DNA from: Aurantiochytrium sp. KH105
Taxonomy: Eukaryota > Sar > Bigyra > Thraustochytrida > Thraustochytriidae
Direction: 5' to 3'
Assembly: GCA_003116975.1 (NCBI GenBank)
Contig: BGKB01000002.1
Location: 558,001-622,000, forward strand
DNA: 64,000 bases
Part shown: positions 27,701 to 39,683 of the stretch, one piece after another
Numbering within the stretch: the stretch's first letter is position 1
Layout of the letters: every line of letters begins with the position of its first letter
Position numbers and translations under genes: made by a program
Notes under the pieces: generated by a model
Seen by the model: only the letters and a program-made list of their open reading frames with translations
Databases searched by the model: none
What the model was told of the DNA's origin: nothing

Positions 27701-30700
27701 TCCTCCCGCGGTTGCCGCGGCGCCTGACCCAGACACCAACGTAGACATTGTTGGCCCCGAAACAGAGGTCGACGCCGCTCCCGACCTTTCAGAGCCCGAA
27801 TCGTTGTCCATTGCGCCCTCGTGCCCGGGCAACAATTTGTCACCTTCAAGATTGACCGCCTCGGCCGAATCGGAATCGACATCACTCACACTCATGTCCT
27901 CTGCAGCAAAAGAGTCTTGCATGAGGAGTCCAGCCCGGGCAGATTTTCCAGAGTGGCCGACATCCGAATCGCTATCGTCAAACATGCCATGATCGTCGAG
28001 CTCGCCGAACGTCTCTTCCCAGTCCGTTGAATCTGCGCGAGCATGGTCTGCTTGCGATGAGTGGTCGTCGCTGGCTTTCGACTTGCGAAGCAGGGCGGTG
28101 TAGTCTGGCGAGGGCATAACGAGAAGAAGTTTGCGAATGACACCGAGAATATCGAAAAACGCCCGCGAGTCGAGGCAAATGTCCAATTTGGGCATAGCGA
28201 TAACGAATTTACCTCGCGGGATGCGTGCGTCGCTCGGCGACAGAGGTCGCTTGAGGTGACTCACGTCCGGAGGGATGATCGCAAACGCAACTTCGTGAAT
28301 CGAAAAGTCCATGCTCTCGAGGGCAGGGCGGTGCTCAACGCCGCCCTTCCGCTTGCCCGAGCCTCCGTACGTGTCAAAGTTCCGTCTGTGCGCCGACGTG
28401 CTGCGCAAGATGGGCTCCCCAAAGGAGTCGCGCTCATCGCTTCCATCCTCCTCCTCGTGAAAGCAAAAGGCGTAGTCCTCTAAGGTGTCAGTGAAACAAA
28501 ACGTCTCGTACCCGCGTCGCAAATTCACCCATGGGGTGCATCTCTCTCGTCGCTCGTCTGCGCCATCAGCAGTGAGCGTGAACACCTGCGCCCCGCTCAC
28601 GCGAACATCGACCTCCTTGCGCACCATCTCAAAGCCAGGCATCTCGCCGCCGCTGACACGATCAAAACACTTGAGCAGACTCTTGAAAGTACGGACCGTG
28701 GCAAGTTCACCCGTCACGAATGCTGCGTCAGCGCCCGCGCGCAAGAACACTTGTCCCCACCGCAATTTGACGAGAAACTCCAAATTCCCTCTGGACTCCG
28801 AGTCTCCATCCGAGGACTCCTGCGGCTCCTCCTCGCGATGAGCGGAGTCCTCCGGGAACTCCTCTTCCTCCGGAAGAAGGCCTAGGTCGGTGGCCACCCC
28901 AGAGTCATTACTCGGTCGACCGTCAAGTCCCGGGGACGGGTTCGACGATCCTGCAGAATCCGGACTCGTGTTAATGAGAGCGGAATCTTCATCTGGGACC
29001 CAATGCTCGACGTACGCGATGGGCGTTGTAAACGTCCGACCGTGTGAGCGATCACTCATGATCAAAAGCTCGTTCATGAGACGACTCGGTCGAACCTCTG
29101 GAGCGAAGGCATCTTCAAAGTCAACAAGAGGACCCATGAAATGTCCATCAAACTGCTCTTGTCTCTCTTCCACCTCGAAATTCTCATTCCCAAAACTCGC
29201 CCCAGCCCTCGAACTCGTCTCCACGCTTGCCCCGTCGGCTCCTTGTGGAACCTTGCTCTTACTTTCAGCAGATTTGCGAGCACTCTCCTCGTTGTCGTCG
29301 TCACTGGCACCCTTGCGACCTTTGCTCGTCTCCGACTCGGACGCAAACGCGAGCATTGCTTCCTCGTGCAAGCGTTCATCTACCTTGGCCTGCTGGCGAA
29401 AGGCGAACATAACGCTGCCAATGACCATAAAGATCGCGTCGCGGATGTTGATGTCCCAACGCACGCGGGCCTCGTCGATGCGTATGGTGAAAGCTTCCTC
29501 CTCGCCGGCTTCACTTTCCTCAAAATACGTGTCGGGCGTTTCATGCGAAGAGGTTGACTCGCGCGTTTTCATTGTCGCTTGCATCTGCTGCCACTGGCCC
29601 GCCGTCAGCATAATGGCCGGCGTCATGACCCAGGGTTCGCTTGCAGACAATCCTCGCGCAGGTTTTCCATCAGGCTTTGCAGAACTGTTCATTGTCTGCA
29701 ATGTCGCTGGTGGCGGTGGAGGGAATGAGCTCCAGAAACGCCAGCTGCAACCTGACGCATCCATATAGGTTCGTTCCTCGACGAGGATGGCGGACTCAGA
29801 AATCACAACAAACGGCATTGCACGGGGGATAAAGTGGCTTTGCACGCTCGAACACTGCACCAAGAGCGCGTGCTGTACCCATGAGGGAGGATACCCACAC
29901 GGCGGAACCCAATTCGTGCCTTGGTCAGGCGGCCGAATGTACTCAATCCTGGTAACTACAGAATCCGCGGCGATGAAAAGCGCGGCTTCCGACCGGGGCT
30001 CCTCCCACCACAAGAGACGCGGTCGATCTGCCAAGATTCCAATGCGAAGCCGGGTCAAGAGTCGCGCGAAAGTTGCAGTCTCAGGGGCCGTACGTGGCGG
30101 GCCGAGCGGGGCGAACGAACGGCGGATTTCGCAGATAAGCGGGTAGGCCTCCCAACACAGCGTAAGCGTTGGATATAGGCAATCGAGAACGTCATCATCC
30201 AGGTCGTCTTCTGGCGCCGTCGTGATCGTCTTCGAGTTCGAGTAAACGGACCCTCCGTCACCAAGGTCCTGGGCATCAACGCCACGCTCTACGCTTCCAG
30301 ACTCTTGCCCTCCGAGGGGGGCCGACACGCCCTCCGCGACAGGGTCGGAAGAGCTTGCTGGATCTTGCTGCCGTCCCGGCTGACGTTCCCGTAAGGCAGC
30401 GCCTAACTCGAACTTGAGACCGAGGTCGAGGCCATCGGAGCGAAAGTCCCTGTACATGTCGTCAATGTTCCACGGTCTTGCTTCGGGGCCGTGCGAAAGC
30501 TGAACATAATGGTCCATGGTTGTTGCGTTTCCCCAGCGGAAGGAGACCTGGAGGCGTGCGCGCGGAACAGTCAAAAGAGTAGTTTGCAACACCTTGCCAG
30601 CGCGCTCATCGCGAATTGCACTTACCACGAGCTGGCTGCACGTGAGTTCCCATTCGCGACCTGTAGGGGCAACAGGGGTGTTGGCGTTCCCTCCGGGTCC

Positions 30701-33700
30701 ATTTTCAGAGATCGAGCCCGTCACCGTGGTTGGATCCGTGCCTTGCGATTCTTGCCCTGTTGATCCCGAGCTCAGCTTGCGTGAGCGAATAGACCCTTGA
30801 CGTGACATTGGCACGAAAAACGTGTTCCAATCCATGACATCGCGAGCCGACCCATCTGAAGTCACCGACCGATTCTGGGACGTGCGCTTTGAGAGTTGCC
30901 TCGATATTGACCCAGGGCCGCTTCTCCGTTCAAGTCGTCGCCTCAATCGGCGTCTGCTGTGTCCAGGCAACTCGTTGACTTCGCGCAAATTGCGGAGCTG
31001 CAGCGAGTTTCCGGTGATAAGGAGGCCTGTGTCGCCGTGCCAAGGAGAAAGGGTCAGCAGGCGAACACTTGCTCGGTTGGCGTTGACGCAAAGCACGCCG
31101 TGAAAGAGGTAGCGCAATCGGTCCCAAAAGCCCAGCTTGGGCGAGCGCTTATCCGAAGACGATGGCAGCATGCGAGAGAGCGCAGCGTCGAAACCTCGCA
31201 ATGTCGCGCTGAGACAGTCACCATGTGCAACGTTGAGTTGCGCACAAGAGAGCTCGACATCGTAGTAAAATTTGAGGGGGATTGCAACGCTTGGCAGGTT
31301 GCGGAAGAGTACGCCATAGGGATGTATGCCCATGCCCTCCAACAGATCTTGCGGTTTGAGCGTGAAATCACGAGCAATGACCAGCGGAAAAGCCTCACTG
31401 AGCACTACGTTCGCTGTAGAAGTGCACGCGGGCGTGCCTCGAAGCTCTGCAAGAACCACCGATGCAGCACGCGGCAACGAAAGCGACCAGGCCTCAGCCA
31501 GAGGCCTTCGGTGGTCGCAAAGTTGAAAAACAAAGTGCTCCACGTCACATTGAAAGACGCGAGCCCCGATCGCGAATGAAAAGCCATGCGAGTGGGCATC
31601 CTGTGCAACGCGGTCGCTTGAGCAATCATCGAAAGCCCAGACGAGATCACGAAGACCCTGTTTTGAGTGCTCGAGGCTATCCCATTCGAGACCAATTGCG
31701 ACGCCTTTCAGACTAAAGAATGCAATGTACGAGGAGGAGCCCTTTCCGCTTCCGCGAGTGCTCGGTGGCGCAAAACGCTCAAGACGTGGGTCCTCACGAA
31801 AAGCAGTGGGGTCGTGCAAAAAGCGTACAAGGACTTCATCCGCATGCACTTTAAGACGAATCCGTTGTCGACGGCCAGTACCAGCCCGGCCCTTCTTCTC
31901 CCCGCCACTTGCATTCGCTGCGCTTGTCCCATGCTTGCGGGTACCGCTACCATTTCTGCGGAGAATATTCCGTGGCTCGAGCTCATTTGCGACACTGCCT
32001 ACCTCCACGCCAAGCAACGGTTTGGAAGGGTCCAAGCTGCCGTCAAAGACACGTTGTGTGCTGCTCTCGTGTGAAGGGCTTCTTTGGCTCTCTCGAGGCA
32101 TGTTGCGGGACGAATGCATCGGTGACCCAGGGGAGGCCGGAGAGACTATGGCGCGACGCGCCGAGAGATCTCGCAAGCCTTGTCGAAACGCCTTGCGCTG
32201 CCTCAAGACGGCCTGGAGTCCTCGTCCAAACTCAATGTCAGGGCCTTGCGTGATCTGCACCTGGTGAAGTCGAATGTCAGCTTGCAGAACATGGACAACC
32301 GACCCGTGGGACGTCGCCGCGGCATTGCTTGGGCTGCTCGTCTCTCCATCTGGGGCTTGCTCTTCGCCAGACTCGAGGTCAAGCGATATCTTGCTGCATT
32401 TCACGACTGGATGGAATGACCCGGTCGAGTTGACAGATGTTGACGTTGCTTGCGCGAGCGAAGGCTTGCGGATGCGGACTCTAATATTCTCACCCACTTT
32501 TCGCTCCACGGAAACTTCCGGGAGCGCAAGACGAAAGGTGTGGCGCTGGTTGGAAAGCCCATCTACCGCGTGAAACGACACGGATATCTTGGCAAGAACA
32601 ACCGAAACGTGGACCTTTCGTTTAACGACCGCCACGAGTGTGGCTGTCGGGGACGTCGATGATGGGGAGCTTGCGCGTCTTTCGGACTCCGGTCCGGGGC
32701 TGCTAACCTTGGATTTAGGCTGAGGTTGCGTCTTGAAGCATCGAAAGTACTCGTTCATGTAGTCGTAACCGAGGGCAACTCCTCGCAGCGCGCTTGCTCC
32801 GTGTACGTTTAGGCGCACACCTGGCTCGGCCCCCATAACCTTGACGGCCAAGTGCCGAGGCGCCGGCGCGCCCTTGTCCCAATGTATACGTGACTTGGAC
32901 GTGATGGAGCCCGCAACTTGGAGAATGCGCGATCTTCGCTTCGAGGCGTCGAGATCTGCAGCCCCTGAAGGAATCTCGGCGCTCCACTGCACAAGCGCGT
33001 TGGTTCGGTGTTGCGCTTCGCGGGGCGTAAAAAGCTGCCACACTGAGGCGGGACCGGCAAAGACATCGAGTGCTGTGACGATGCGTTGCACACTGTGAGT
33101 CTGCTGTACTGCAGGTTTGCCAGCTTTTCGAGCGCTAAGTATCTCATGCGCAGCAAGCGCAGGCGGTACGCTTTGGTCGAACTTAAAGTCGATGGCCAGT
33201 TTTTGCACTTGCGTTTGGATCTGCGTTGACGTGATGGTGTTCCCCTGAGGCGCTTGCCGACGCGTGTTGAGCGGGACGAGCGGCAATAGCGTTAGGTCAG
33301 CGTCTGACATCTCGACGTGAATTCGAAAGACGCGCATCGACGAGATGCCAAGGACTTCGGGCACCCAAAGAGAAGGGAGCAACTTTGCCTCCCGTCTCGG
33401 CGCCCCTAGATCCGGGGGGCCAACAGGCTCAAGTCGGTCTGGCCTCGTCTTTGCGCGACTTGATGGATTTCGCGCGGCTGCTGCAGTCTTTGACCCTAAT
33501 GGGCTTCTAGAGTCTTCCCCGTCTGCCGTGAGATCGTCCTCGTCGTCCTCGTCGTCTTCTTCGTCTTCCTCGTCAAGCTGAGACAGTGCGCCGCGGAGAC
33601 TTGCAAGACACTCAAAGACACTGACGCTCGCTTGCAACTCTGGTTTTTGAACATCAAGCTGGACGCGCACTGCCGTATCATGGTGGTGGTTGTTCTGGAC

Positions 33701-34793
33701 TGGTTGCGAGCCGCCCGCTACTGGCGCCATTTCCAGCCAGGATGTAGGGAGCACAACGACGGTATTATAGGGCTCCTTGCATAGCGCGCACTTGGTATCA
33801 TGCGAGGTGTTGCGGTTGTTGCACGAGGGACAGTCCCACGCACGGCCAGGCCCACGCTTGGTCTCGGCGGTCTGAGTAGCAGCTGGAGGTGCAAGATCAG
33901 GGTCGTCGATTTCGCTGATCGAAGACCGCTGCAGATACTTGGGTTCTTGCAAGCTCCCCTGCGCCACGTCGCACTCGATAGAAATGCACAACCTAGAGTC
34001 ACGTGTGCGGATGAATGTGTTCTTTTCGATCTCCGAAAGTAGCATGAGGGTCCGCGAATCGCGGACAGAGACTTGATTGGCGGCAACTCTTTCGAAAGAG
34101 ACAGGAAGAATTGATGCAGTAACATGCTGAATACGGGTAGAAAACTCGAGAGATCGAGACACAAGCTTGCGCGCTTCGTCACCAACCGTTGTGCTCGAGT
34201 AGCCGGCGTGAAGCTGCGTTTCTAGCTGGCAATGTAAAATGGCGCAACCCCCCGTTGCATTGTGCGCCCGCTCCCCCTGGACGGCGCATAACAGTGCTCC
34301 CACCTTGAAGTCACAATGAGACGGAAGACGGCGCAACAAATTCAACAGGGCATACTCAAAGGAGCTCACCGTCTGCATTCGAGCTTGGCTGGCTTGCCTC
34401 TGCACTGATTTGGGCTGCTCATCTTCGTCCTCATCGTCGTCATCGTCCTCGTCGTTTCTATCATCGTGCGCTTCAAGCTCACCGTCCCGGTCGACGCTGC
34501 CGGCACGATCAGAGTCGTCATCTTCGTCGCTTGCGCCTGGAGATGCCTCCTCGCCGGCAAAGCCGGCAATTACGGCGTCAGGAGATGGCTGATGTGCACC
34601 TGCAGATCCAATACCTGAGGCTGCACGGCCATTAAGAGGCAATTTGCAGACTGCGCATACCATATCGAGCGGTTGATTGTAAAAGCTGCAGCGTTCACAC
34701 TCCCAACCTGCAGAGTCCACAGAGACTTCACTTGTGTCCTCTGAAAGCTCAGAGACGGCGCGTGATCGATGGTGTAGATGTTTTTGTTCTTGC

Positions 34794-34825
<32 letters not shown>

Positions 34826-36859
34826 CAACCGAGGGAAACGTTCTTTGCGTGAGAGTTCGATGCGTCGCTCCGCGGAGAGGTTGGCCAAATCTCGATCGCG
34901 GTCAGAGGCAACGTCTCCATCTCCGAGCGACGTCCCGCTCCGAGATCCGCGTCGCTGACGACTGGCAGCATCCGACTGAGCGGCATGCAAATGTGCGAGA
35001 TGTGATTCCTTTTGCAGACCCACGACGACACGCATCGCTGTGAGGAGGTGGTGTGACGCAAGCAAGTCCATTTCGCCCACAAGGAAGGAAATTCGGTCCA
35101 ATGCGAAGGGACGGCGAGACTTTTTCGTCCAGGAACTTCCGTCGAGAGGTCCGCAAGAGCAGATTTCCCGCGCGATGCGCTCGCTGTATTCCATTGCATA
35201 TGCAATTCCAGCACCAATGCAAAGGTCACGCATGTGAAAGACGGGCGTAGAATTCATACCGCTTCCCACATCAATCTGAATTTTGCCAGCTGTGAATCGC
35301 CCTTCTGCTACGCTCGCCGAAGTAGATGGGCTCGAGCCGTTGGATGACGCGGTGCCGCCCAAAGAATCACCATCAGCGTTTCCAGTGTCATCTTCATTTG
35401 ACGAAGACGTTGATCCCAAGGGCCCCGTGGGGTGCAAGGCGGTTGGCTTTGCGCACGAGAGCAGGAGCTCTCGGGCCTGAAAGTCAAAGTTTACATCGCT
35501 TGAAATAAAGCGCACGTCGATTCGGTCCACTTCAACCACCATGAAGCCGCTAATCCAGAGCAAGCGACCAATAAATTTCTGTTGCCTTGCGGACTTGCCG
35601 CCACGACCAGGCGCTGCGCTATCATTTGCTGAAGACGATTCCTTGCTGGTAGAGGAGGCAGAAGTGCTCTTCTTGTTGTCAGATTTAGAGCTTGACGATG
35701 CAGAGCTCATGTCAGCGTAGGCGCCTGAGCTGCTGCTGCTACTTGAGTTTCTGCCTGGCTGTGCGCCAGCGTTGGAGCTTGTGCTGCGACCAGAGGGTTT
35801 GCTTGACGCCTCCGGTGAGGGCAAGGGGGGCAGCAAGGTCTCAAGGAGAGCGTGTAGCATGTTGACCCGGACGCCGGATATAAGAAGTGTGAGGAGGGGT
35901 CGCGTGGATCCATGGAAAGGATTGATGGCCCGCGAGGTGAATTGAAGAGATGCCTCATCAACCTGGAAAATGGGTACGTCCTCTAAAAAGACAGCAATCC
36001 CATCGATTTTCCTGCGCAAAATGTCAATGCGGCCAATTTCGGCCCGTGTGCCGAGCCCGAGCGCTTGGCGTGTGACCAGATTAATACCTGTACAGAGAAG
36101 CGAGGCAAGGGTTCCCGGTCGCGCAAGAACAATGCCTGTGAGTCCGATGAGAAGAATGGGCGCGAGCAGCGTGGGCAAGGGAAACCCGATGAGTCGAAAT
36201 CCAAGACTAAGAAGTACTGACAAGACCGTGTAGATTGCAACGATGACTAGCAGAATCAATGTCGGCACGGAGGCGGACCAGCGCGTGGTAGCTCCGCTCG
36301 CTCCATTTGATCCGGGTGCATTAGCTGTGGTTGAACCCCGTCGCCTCAGCTCAAAGGCTCCATCTGTCGGGCTGCCTCGGGTGTCTCGGCCGAGAAACGA
36401 CGATCCGATGCTCCACGAACGGTCAAGTTGGCTCTGGCCTGCGCTAAAGGAGGACGAGGACCTGTCAAGACTTCGCGTCATGGAGAGTTCGCGCGACAGT
36501 CTGGATCCTGTCCCCTTGCGAAACAAGCTTGGCACGGAGCTGCTCGTTACCGAGGGCGACACCGATGTGGGGATCGAAGCCAGATCGTCGTCATGGAGCA
36601 GCCTTTGCTGCGATGCAGGCAAGGGCACCCTTCTCCGCAGCTGTTGCGTCCACAGGTGCTCCTCCTCCTCCTCCTCCTCCTCGTCGTCGTCGTCCTCGCC
36701 GCCGCCCTCGCGGTCCTCCTCGCGGCGTCCCCCTCGCGGCGGCTCGCTAATGTCGGTGTCCGGGTCCGCGCCCCACCATCTCGCGCTCGCCCAGCCGCGT
36801 GACCCCGCCGACGACGAGGCGCCCGAGGCGCCGCTCTCGAGCCGCGGTCTGCGCGACAT
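24788..36859 (-). CDS. Giant bridge-like lipid-transfer protein (BLTP2/Hobbit/SABRE/FMP27-like) with RanBP2 zinc fingers and PH domain
   Basis: About 4,023 residues in one uninterrupted frame from MSRRPRLESG; codons upstream of 36859 read an AGLGE repeat and are taken as leader. A hydrophobic N-terminal region at about 195-260 should anchor it in the ER. It is followed by LGTRAEIGRIDILRRKIDGI, which resembles the start of the lipid-binding groove. The motif GFWDRLRYLFHG at about 1910 fits the GFWDK domain that defines FMP27, plant SABRE/KIP and animal Hobbit/BLTP2. These proteins form tubes that carry phospholipid between the ER and other membranes. Two RanBP2-type fingers (WECERCSFYNQPLDMVCAVC near 719 and WDCPSCNNRNTSHDTKCALC near 1007) and a PH-like domain (SGYILKRGRNDIS to WVAAMRPF, about 3520-3657) are extra modules. 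Gln, Ser and acidic tracts separate conserved blocks. It is longer than usual family members (about 2,200-2,700). Confidence 0.82.
34784..34832 (-). repeat. In-frame CAG/CAA (poly-Gln) tract in the giant gene
   Basis: Twelve consecutive Gln codons, then QEQK, on the coding strand (GCTGCTGTTGCT on the plus strand), about 20 residues before the first zinc finger. It is likely length-variable. Confidence 0.9.
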
Positions 36860-37966
36860 CCCCGCCGCTCGCCGCCGGCGTCTTCGTCCGCGGTCTGCGG
36901 CGCCGCGCCCTCGCGCTCGGCCTTCTCCAAGACCTGCTTCCGCAAGACCTGCTTCTCCAAGCCCTGCTTCGTGCTCGTCCTCGCTGCAAAGCGCGGCGCA
37001 GCCGGCACCCAAGCGCGCACGCACGACGCGAGCAGGCTCGAGAAGATGCTCGCCAGCTTGCTCGGCGCGAGGAGCTCGGTGGGCCTTGGTGGAGCGGAGC
37101 GGAGCGGAGCGGAGTGGAGTGTCTCGAGGCCAGCTCGCCACGCGATGCGGAGGGCGGGATGGGACGAGGTCGGGCAGGGGCTTGTCTTCTGGCGGGGCAG
37201 GCAAGCAAACAATCAGTGGGGGTCAAAGTCGAGCACCGCTGCCGGGCGAGGCCTCTTCGCGCAGGGCTGACGCGAGCTGGCCCGCCTCGAGCTGGGAGTA
37301 CTGAGAATGTTGCTTTGGGGAGAGAGCGGAGGATCGATCTCGTGTCTTGTCTTCGGCCAGTCGGATTGGTCATGCGATGACCGGTAGGCCTATTCACGGG
37401 ATGTCGATTTTCATAGTTGGACACAAGCTTGCGTCTACTATGATGACTCTCCTTGTCAAAGATGCAAGTGCCTCAAATTTCCTCGCAGCGGCAGCAGGAG
37501 CATTAGCAGGCAGATGGGTTGGAGGAGGATCAATCTTTCTCTTTGCATCTCATCTCATCTCATCTCATCGCATCACATCACCTCACGTCATTCGATCATT
37601 CAAGCTGCGGTCGGTCGGTCGGTCAGTCAATCCTCCAAAAAAAATGTTCGCTGCGGCCGCTGAATGCTTGTCGCAGTCGGCTTGTAAAGCCACAAGGTAT
37701 TTTACACTAACAGTAAACAGCTGCAGCTGCAGCTGCCGGCTGCAGTCGACATACAGCTGCACTGGTGCAGCAGCCACAGCCAGGTGCAAGCTATAACCTT
37801 GCTACATCCACAATCTCAAGTAGTATACACTGCTATACAATGGTGACCCTAACGCTCCTTGGAGCCAAACTGCTTGTCAATCTCGACAAACGAAGAAGAA
37901 AAGAGAAGAAGTCGTTAAAAAAAAAAGAAAGAGAGAGGGACGGGGGGGAAAAGGGAAAAAAAAAGT
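36860..37966. other. Promoter region of the giant gene and approach to the second tRNA cluster
   Basis: 1.1 kb. It holds a GCGGAGCGGAGCG run at 37097-37115, a CATCTCATCT repeat at 37545-37570, a GGTC repeat at 37611-37626, and a dense CTGCAG/CAGCTG cluster at 37720-37770 that can form several short hairpins. No supported gene. Confidence 0.45.
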
Positions 37967-38038
37967 TACTCCTCGCGAGGATCGAACTCGCGGCTTCAAC
38001 CGTGTCAGGGTTGCACTCTACCACTGAGTTAGAGAAGC
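37967..38038 (-). tRNA. tRNA-Val (anticodon GAC), copy 5
   Basis: Identical over all 72 nt to copy 1, about 19.7 kb away. On the transcribed strand a T9 run begins three bases after the gene end (plus-strand A-run 37955-37964), a clear pol III terminator. It is separated from copy 6 by only 32 bp. Confidence 0.9.
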
Positions 38039-38070
38039 AACGGCACAAGAGCGTAAGCAGGAAAGAAAAG

Positions 38071-38142
38071 TACTCCTCGCGAGGATCGAACTCGCGGCTT
38101 CAACCGTGTCAGGGTTGCACTCTACCACTGAGTTAGAGAAGC
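38071..38142 (-). tRNA. tRNA-Val (anticodon GAC), copy 6
   Basis: Identical to copies 1 and 5. The downstream terminator on the transcribed strand is the short CTTTTCTTTC. It lies 263 bp before the TMEM65-GAF gene on the opposite strand. Confidence 0.9.
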
Positions 38143-38405
38143 TGTTTTCCCGGCCTTTGCCAGTGCGTGATCGTTGAGATGCAGTGGCCATGTATATAGC
38201 TAAAAGACGTTCGAAGGCAACTTGGCGTTTCATTCTCGCGAGGGCTTGGAGAGAGAGCAGGAAGACAGAATTGCGCTGCTGCGTACAGACGCCGTCGAGA
38301 TCGCGCCGCGTTGCGTTGCCTTGTGTTGCGCTGCGCTGCAGATAAGGAACGAAAGAAAAAGAGGCGGGAAAAGGAGCTCGCCGCGGGTTTTCAGGCTCTG
38401 AAAGC

Positions 38406-39413
38406 ATGTTTGCAGGCGTGCGGAGGGCGGGGTCCCTCGCGCGTGTGACCCAAACGCGCACTTGTCCCACGAATATGAGGACGAGGACGAGGAGGAGGAC
38501 CTCGGCGACGACAACGACAACGAGAAGGCAAAGTGAAGCCGCGTTGGAGAGCCCGTCGTCCCGACAGCTGCGCATCGCGGCGATGCACGCTGCAATTCCA
38601 ATGATAGGCTTTGGATTCATGGACAATTTGGTCATGATTCAGGCCGGCGAGGTGCTCGACTTGACCCTCGGCGTTGCCTTTGGACTTTCGACGCTTACCG
38701 CCGCAGGCTTTGGGCAATGTGTGAGCGACGTGGCCGGCATCACATGCGGTGGAATCGTCGATGCTGTCGTGGCGCGACTGAATTTGCCAGCACATGGGAT
38801 GACCGAAACGCAAATCACCTCGCGCACGGCCCGCATTTGGCGTACTCTCGGCGGCTGCGTTGGCGTGGTCACCGGCTGCCTCTTGGGCATGAGCATTCTT
38901 CTCTTCAAGGACACAGCCGCGGCAGACCGCATGAAGCGCGCCAATGAGCTGACCACCATTTTCCGCACCGTCATGCAAGATGGCCACAAGCTTGTCCATG
39001 CTGAGCGTGCCACCTTGTGGCTCCTGGATAAGGACTCGGGGGAGCTCTGGAGTAAGATTGCTACAGGTGAAAAGGATGAAATACGCGTGCGCCAGCACCA
39101 AGGTGTTGTTGGCTGGGCCGTGCAGAACGGAGAAACAGCGCGCGTTGACGATGCGTACCAAGACCCTCGCTTTAACCAAGAAGTCGACAAAAGGACAGGG
39201 TACCGGACCCGATCGCTCTTGGTCGTGCCAATCAAGATGGACACGGATGGTCGCGTGATTGGTGCCATTCAGATCGTCAACAAGGTTGTGCAAAAGGACA
39301 ATTCAGACACTGGTGACCGCACGCCAGGGGTCTTTGACGAGGCCGACGAACGCATGGCCGTCATGCTCTCGCGTCACGTAGCTACCTTCATCGATGTGGT
39401 TGAAAATCACTGA
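38406..39413 (+). CDS. TMEM65 domain fused to a GAF domain
   Basis: 335 residues. The first 50 are Arg/Thr/Ser-rich without acidic residues until position 44, a plausible mitochondrial presequence. Residues 57-166 match TMEM65: AAIPMIGFGFMDNLVMIQAG, then DLTLGVAFGLSTLTAAGFGQ and a last helix GGCVGVVTGCLLGMSILL. Residues 178-330 form a GAF domain (AERATLWLLDKDSGELWSK, GVVGWAVQNGE, RSLLVVPIKM, VIGAIQIVNKV) with a complete NKFDE signature: N292 K293, F310, D314 E315. That signature marks cyclic-nucleotide-binding GAF domains of phosphodiesterases. TMEM65 is an inner-mitochondrial-membrane protein tied to Na+/Ca2+ exchange. The fusion suggests Ca2+ efflux gated by a small ligand such as cAMP or cGMP; that step is inference. 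Confidence 0.85.
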   Translation: MFAGVRRAGSLARVTQTRTCPTNMRTRTRRRTSATTTTTRRQSEAALESPSSRQLRIAAMHAAIPMIGFGFMDNLVMIQAGEVLDLTLGVAFGLSTLTAAGFGQCVSDVAGITCGGIVDAVVARLNLPAHGMTETQITSRTARIWRTLGGCVGVVTGCLLGMSILLFKDTAAADRMKRANELTTIFRTVMQDGHKLVHAERATLWLLDKDSGELWSKIATGEKDEIRVRQHQGVVGWAVQNGETARVDDAYQDPRFNQEVDKRTGYRTRSLLVVPIKMDTDGRVIGAIQIVNKVVQKDNSDTGDRTPGVFDEADERMAVMLSRHVATFIDVVENH

Positions 39414-39683
39414 TACAAATGAAGTGGGGCGTAGGGGCCGGTTGGTACAAGAAATAGGACAAGCAATCATTGTGATTGATGACTTTGTCTTGCCGTAAAG
39501 ATTCTCTTTCCCACCACTCGAAAGAGAAAAAGAAAGAGATTAGAAAAAAGAATTAAAGTATGAAAAATCGGAGCGCAGTCACAATCCACTTTTATCACAT
39601 CACATCACAACTCATCATCTCCTTCTGTTTGGCTGGACCGGTTGATCGATTGAAACTGATTGACTAATTGGGTCTTCACTATG

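Noticed and set aside
34784-34832. Poly-Gln tract as evidence of a separate transcription factor gene
   Set aside because: It is in frame within the giant lipid-transfer-like protein and is flanked by its own coding sequence on both sides.
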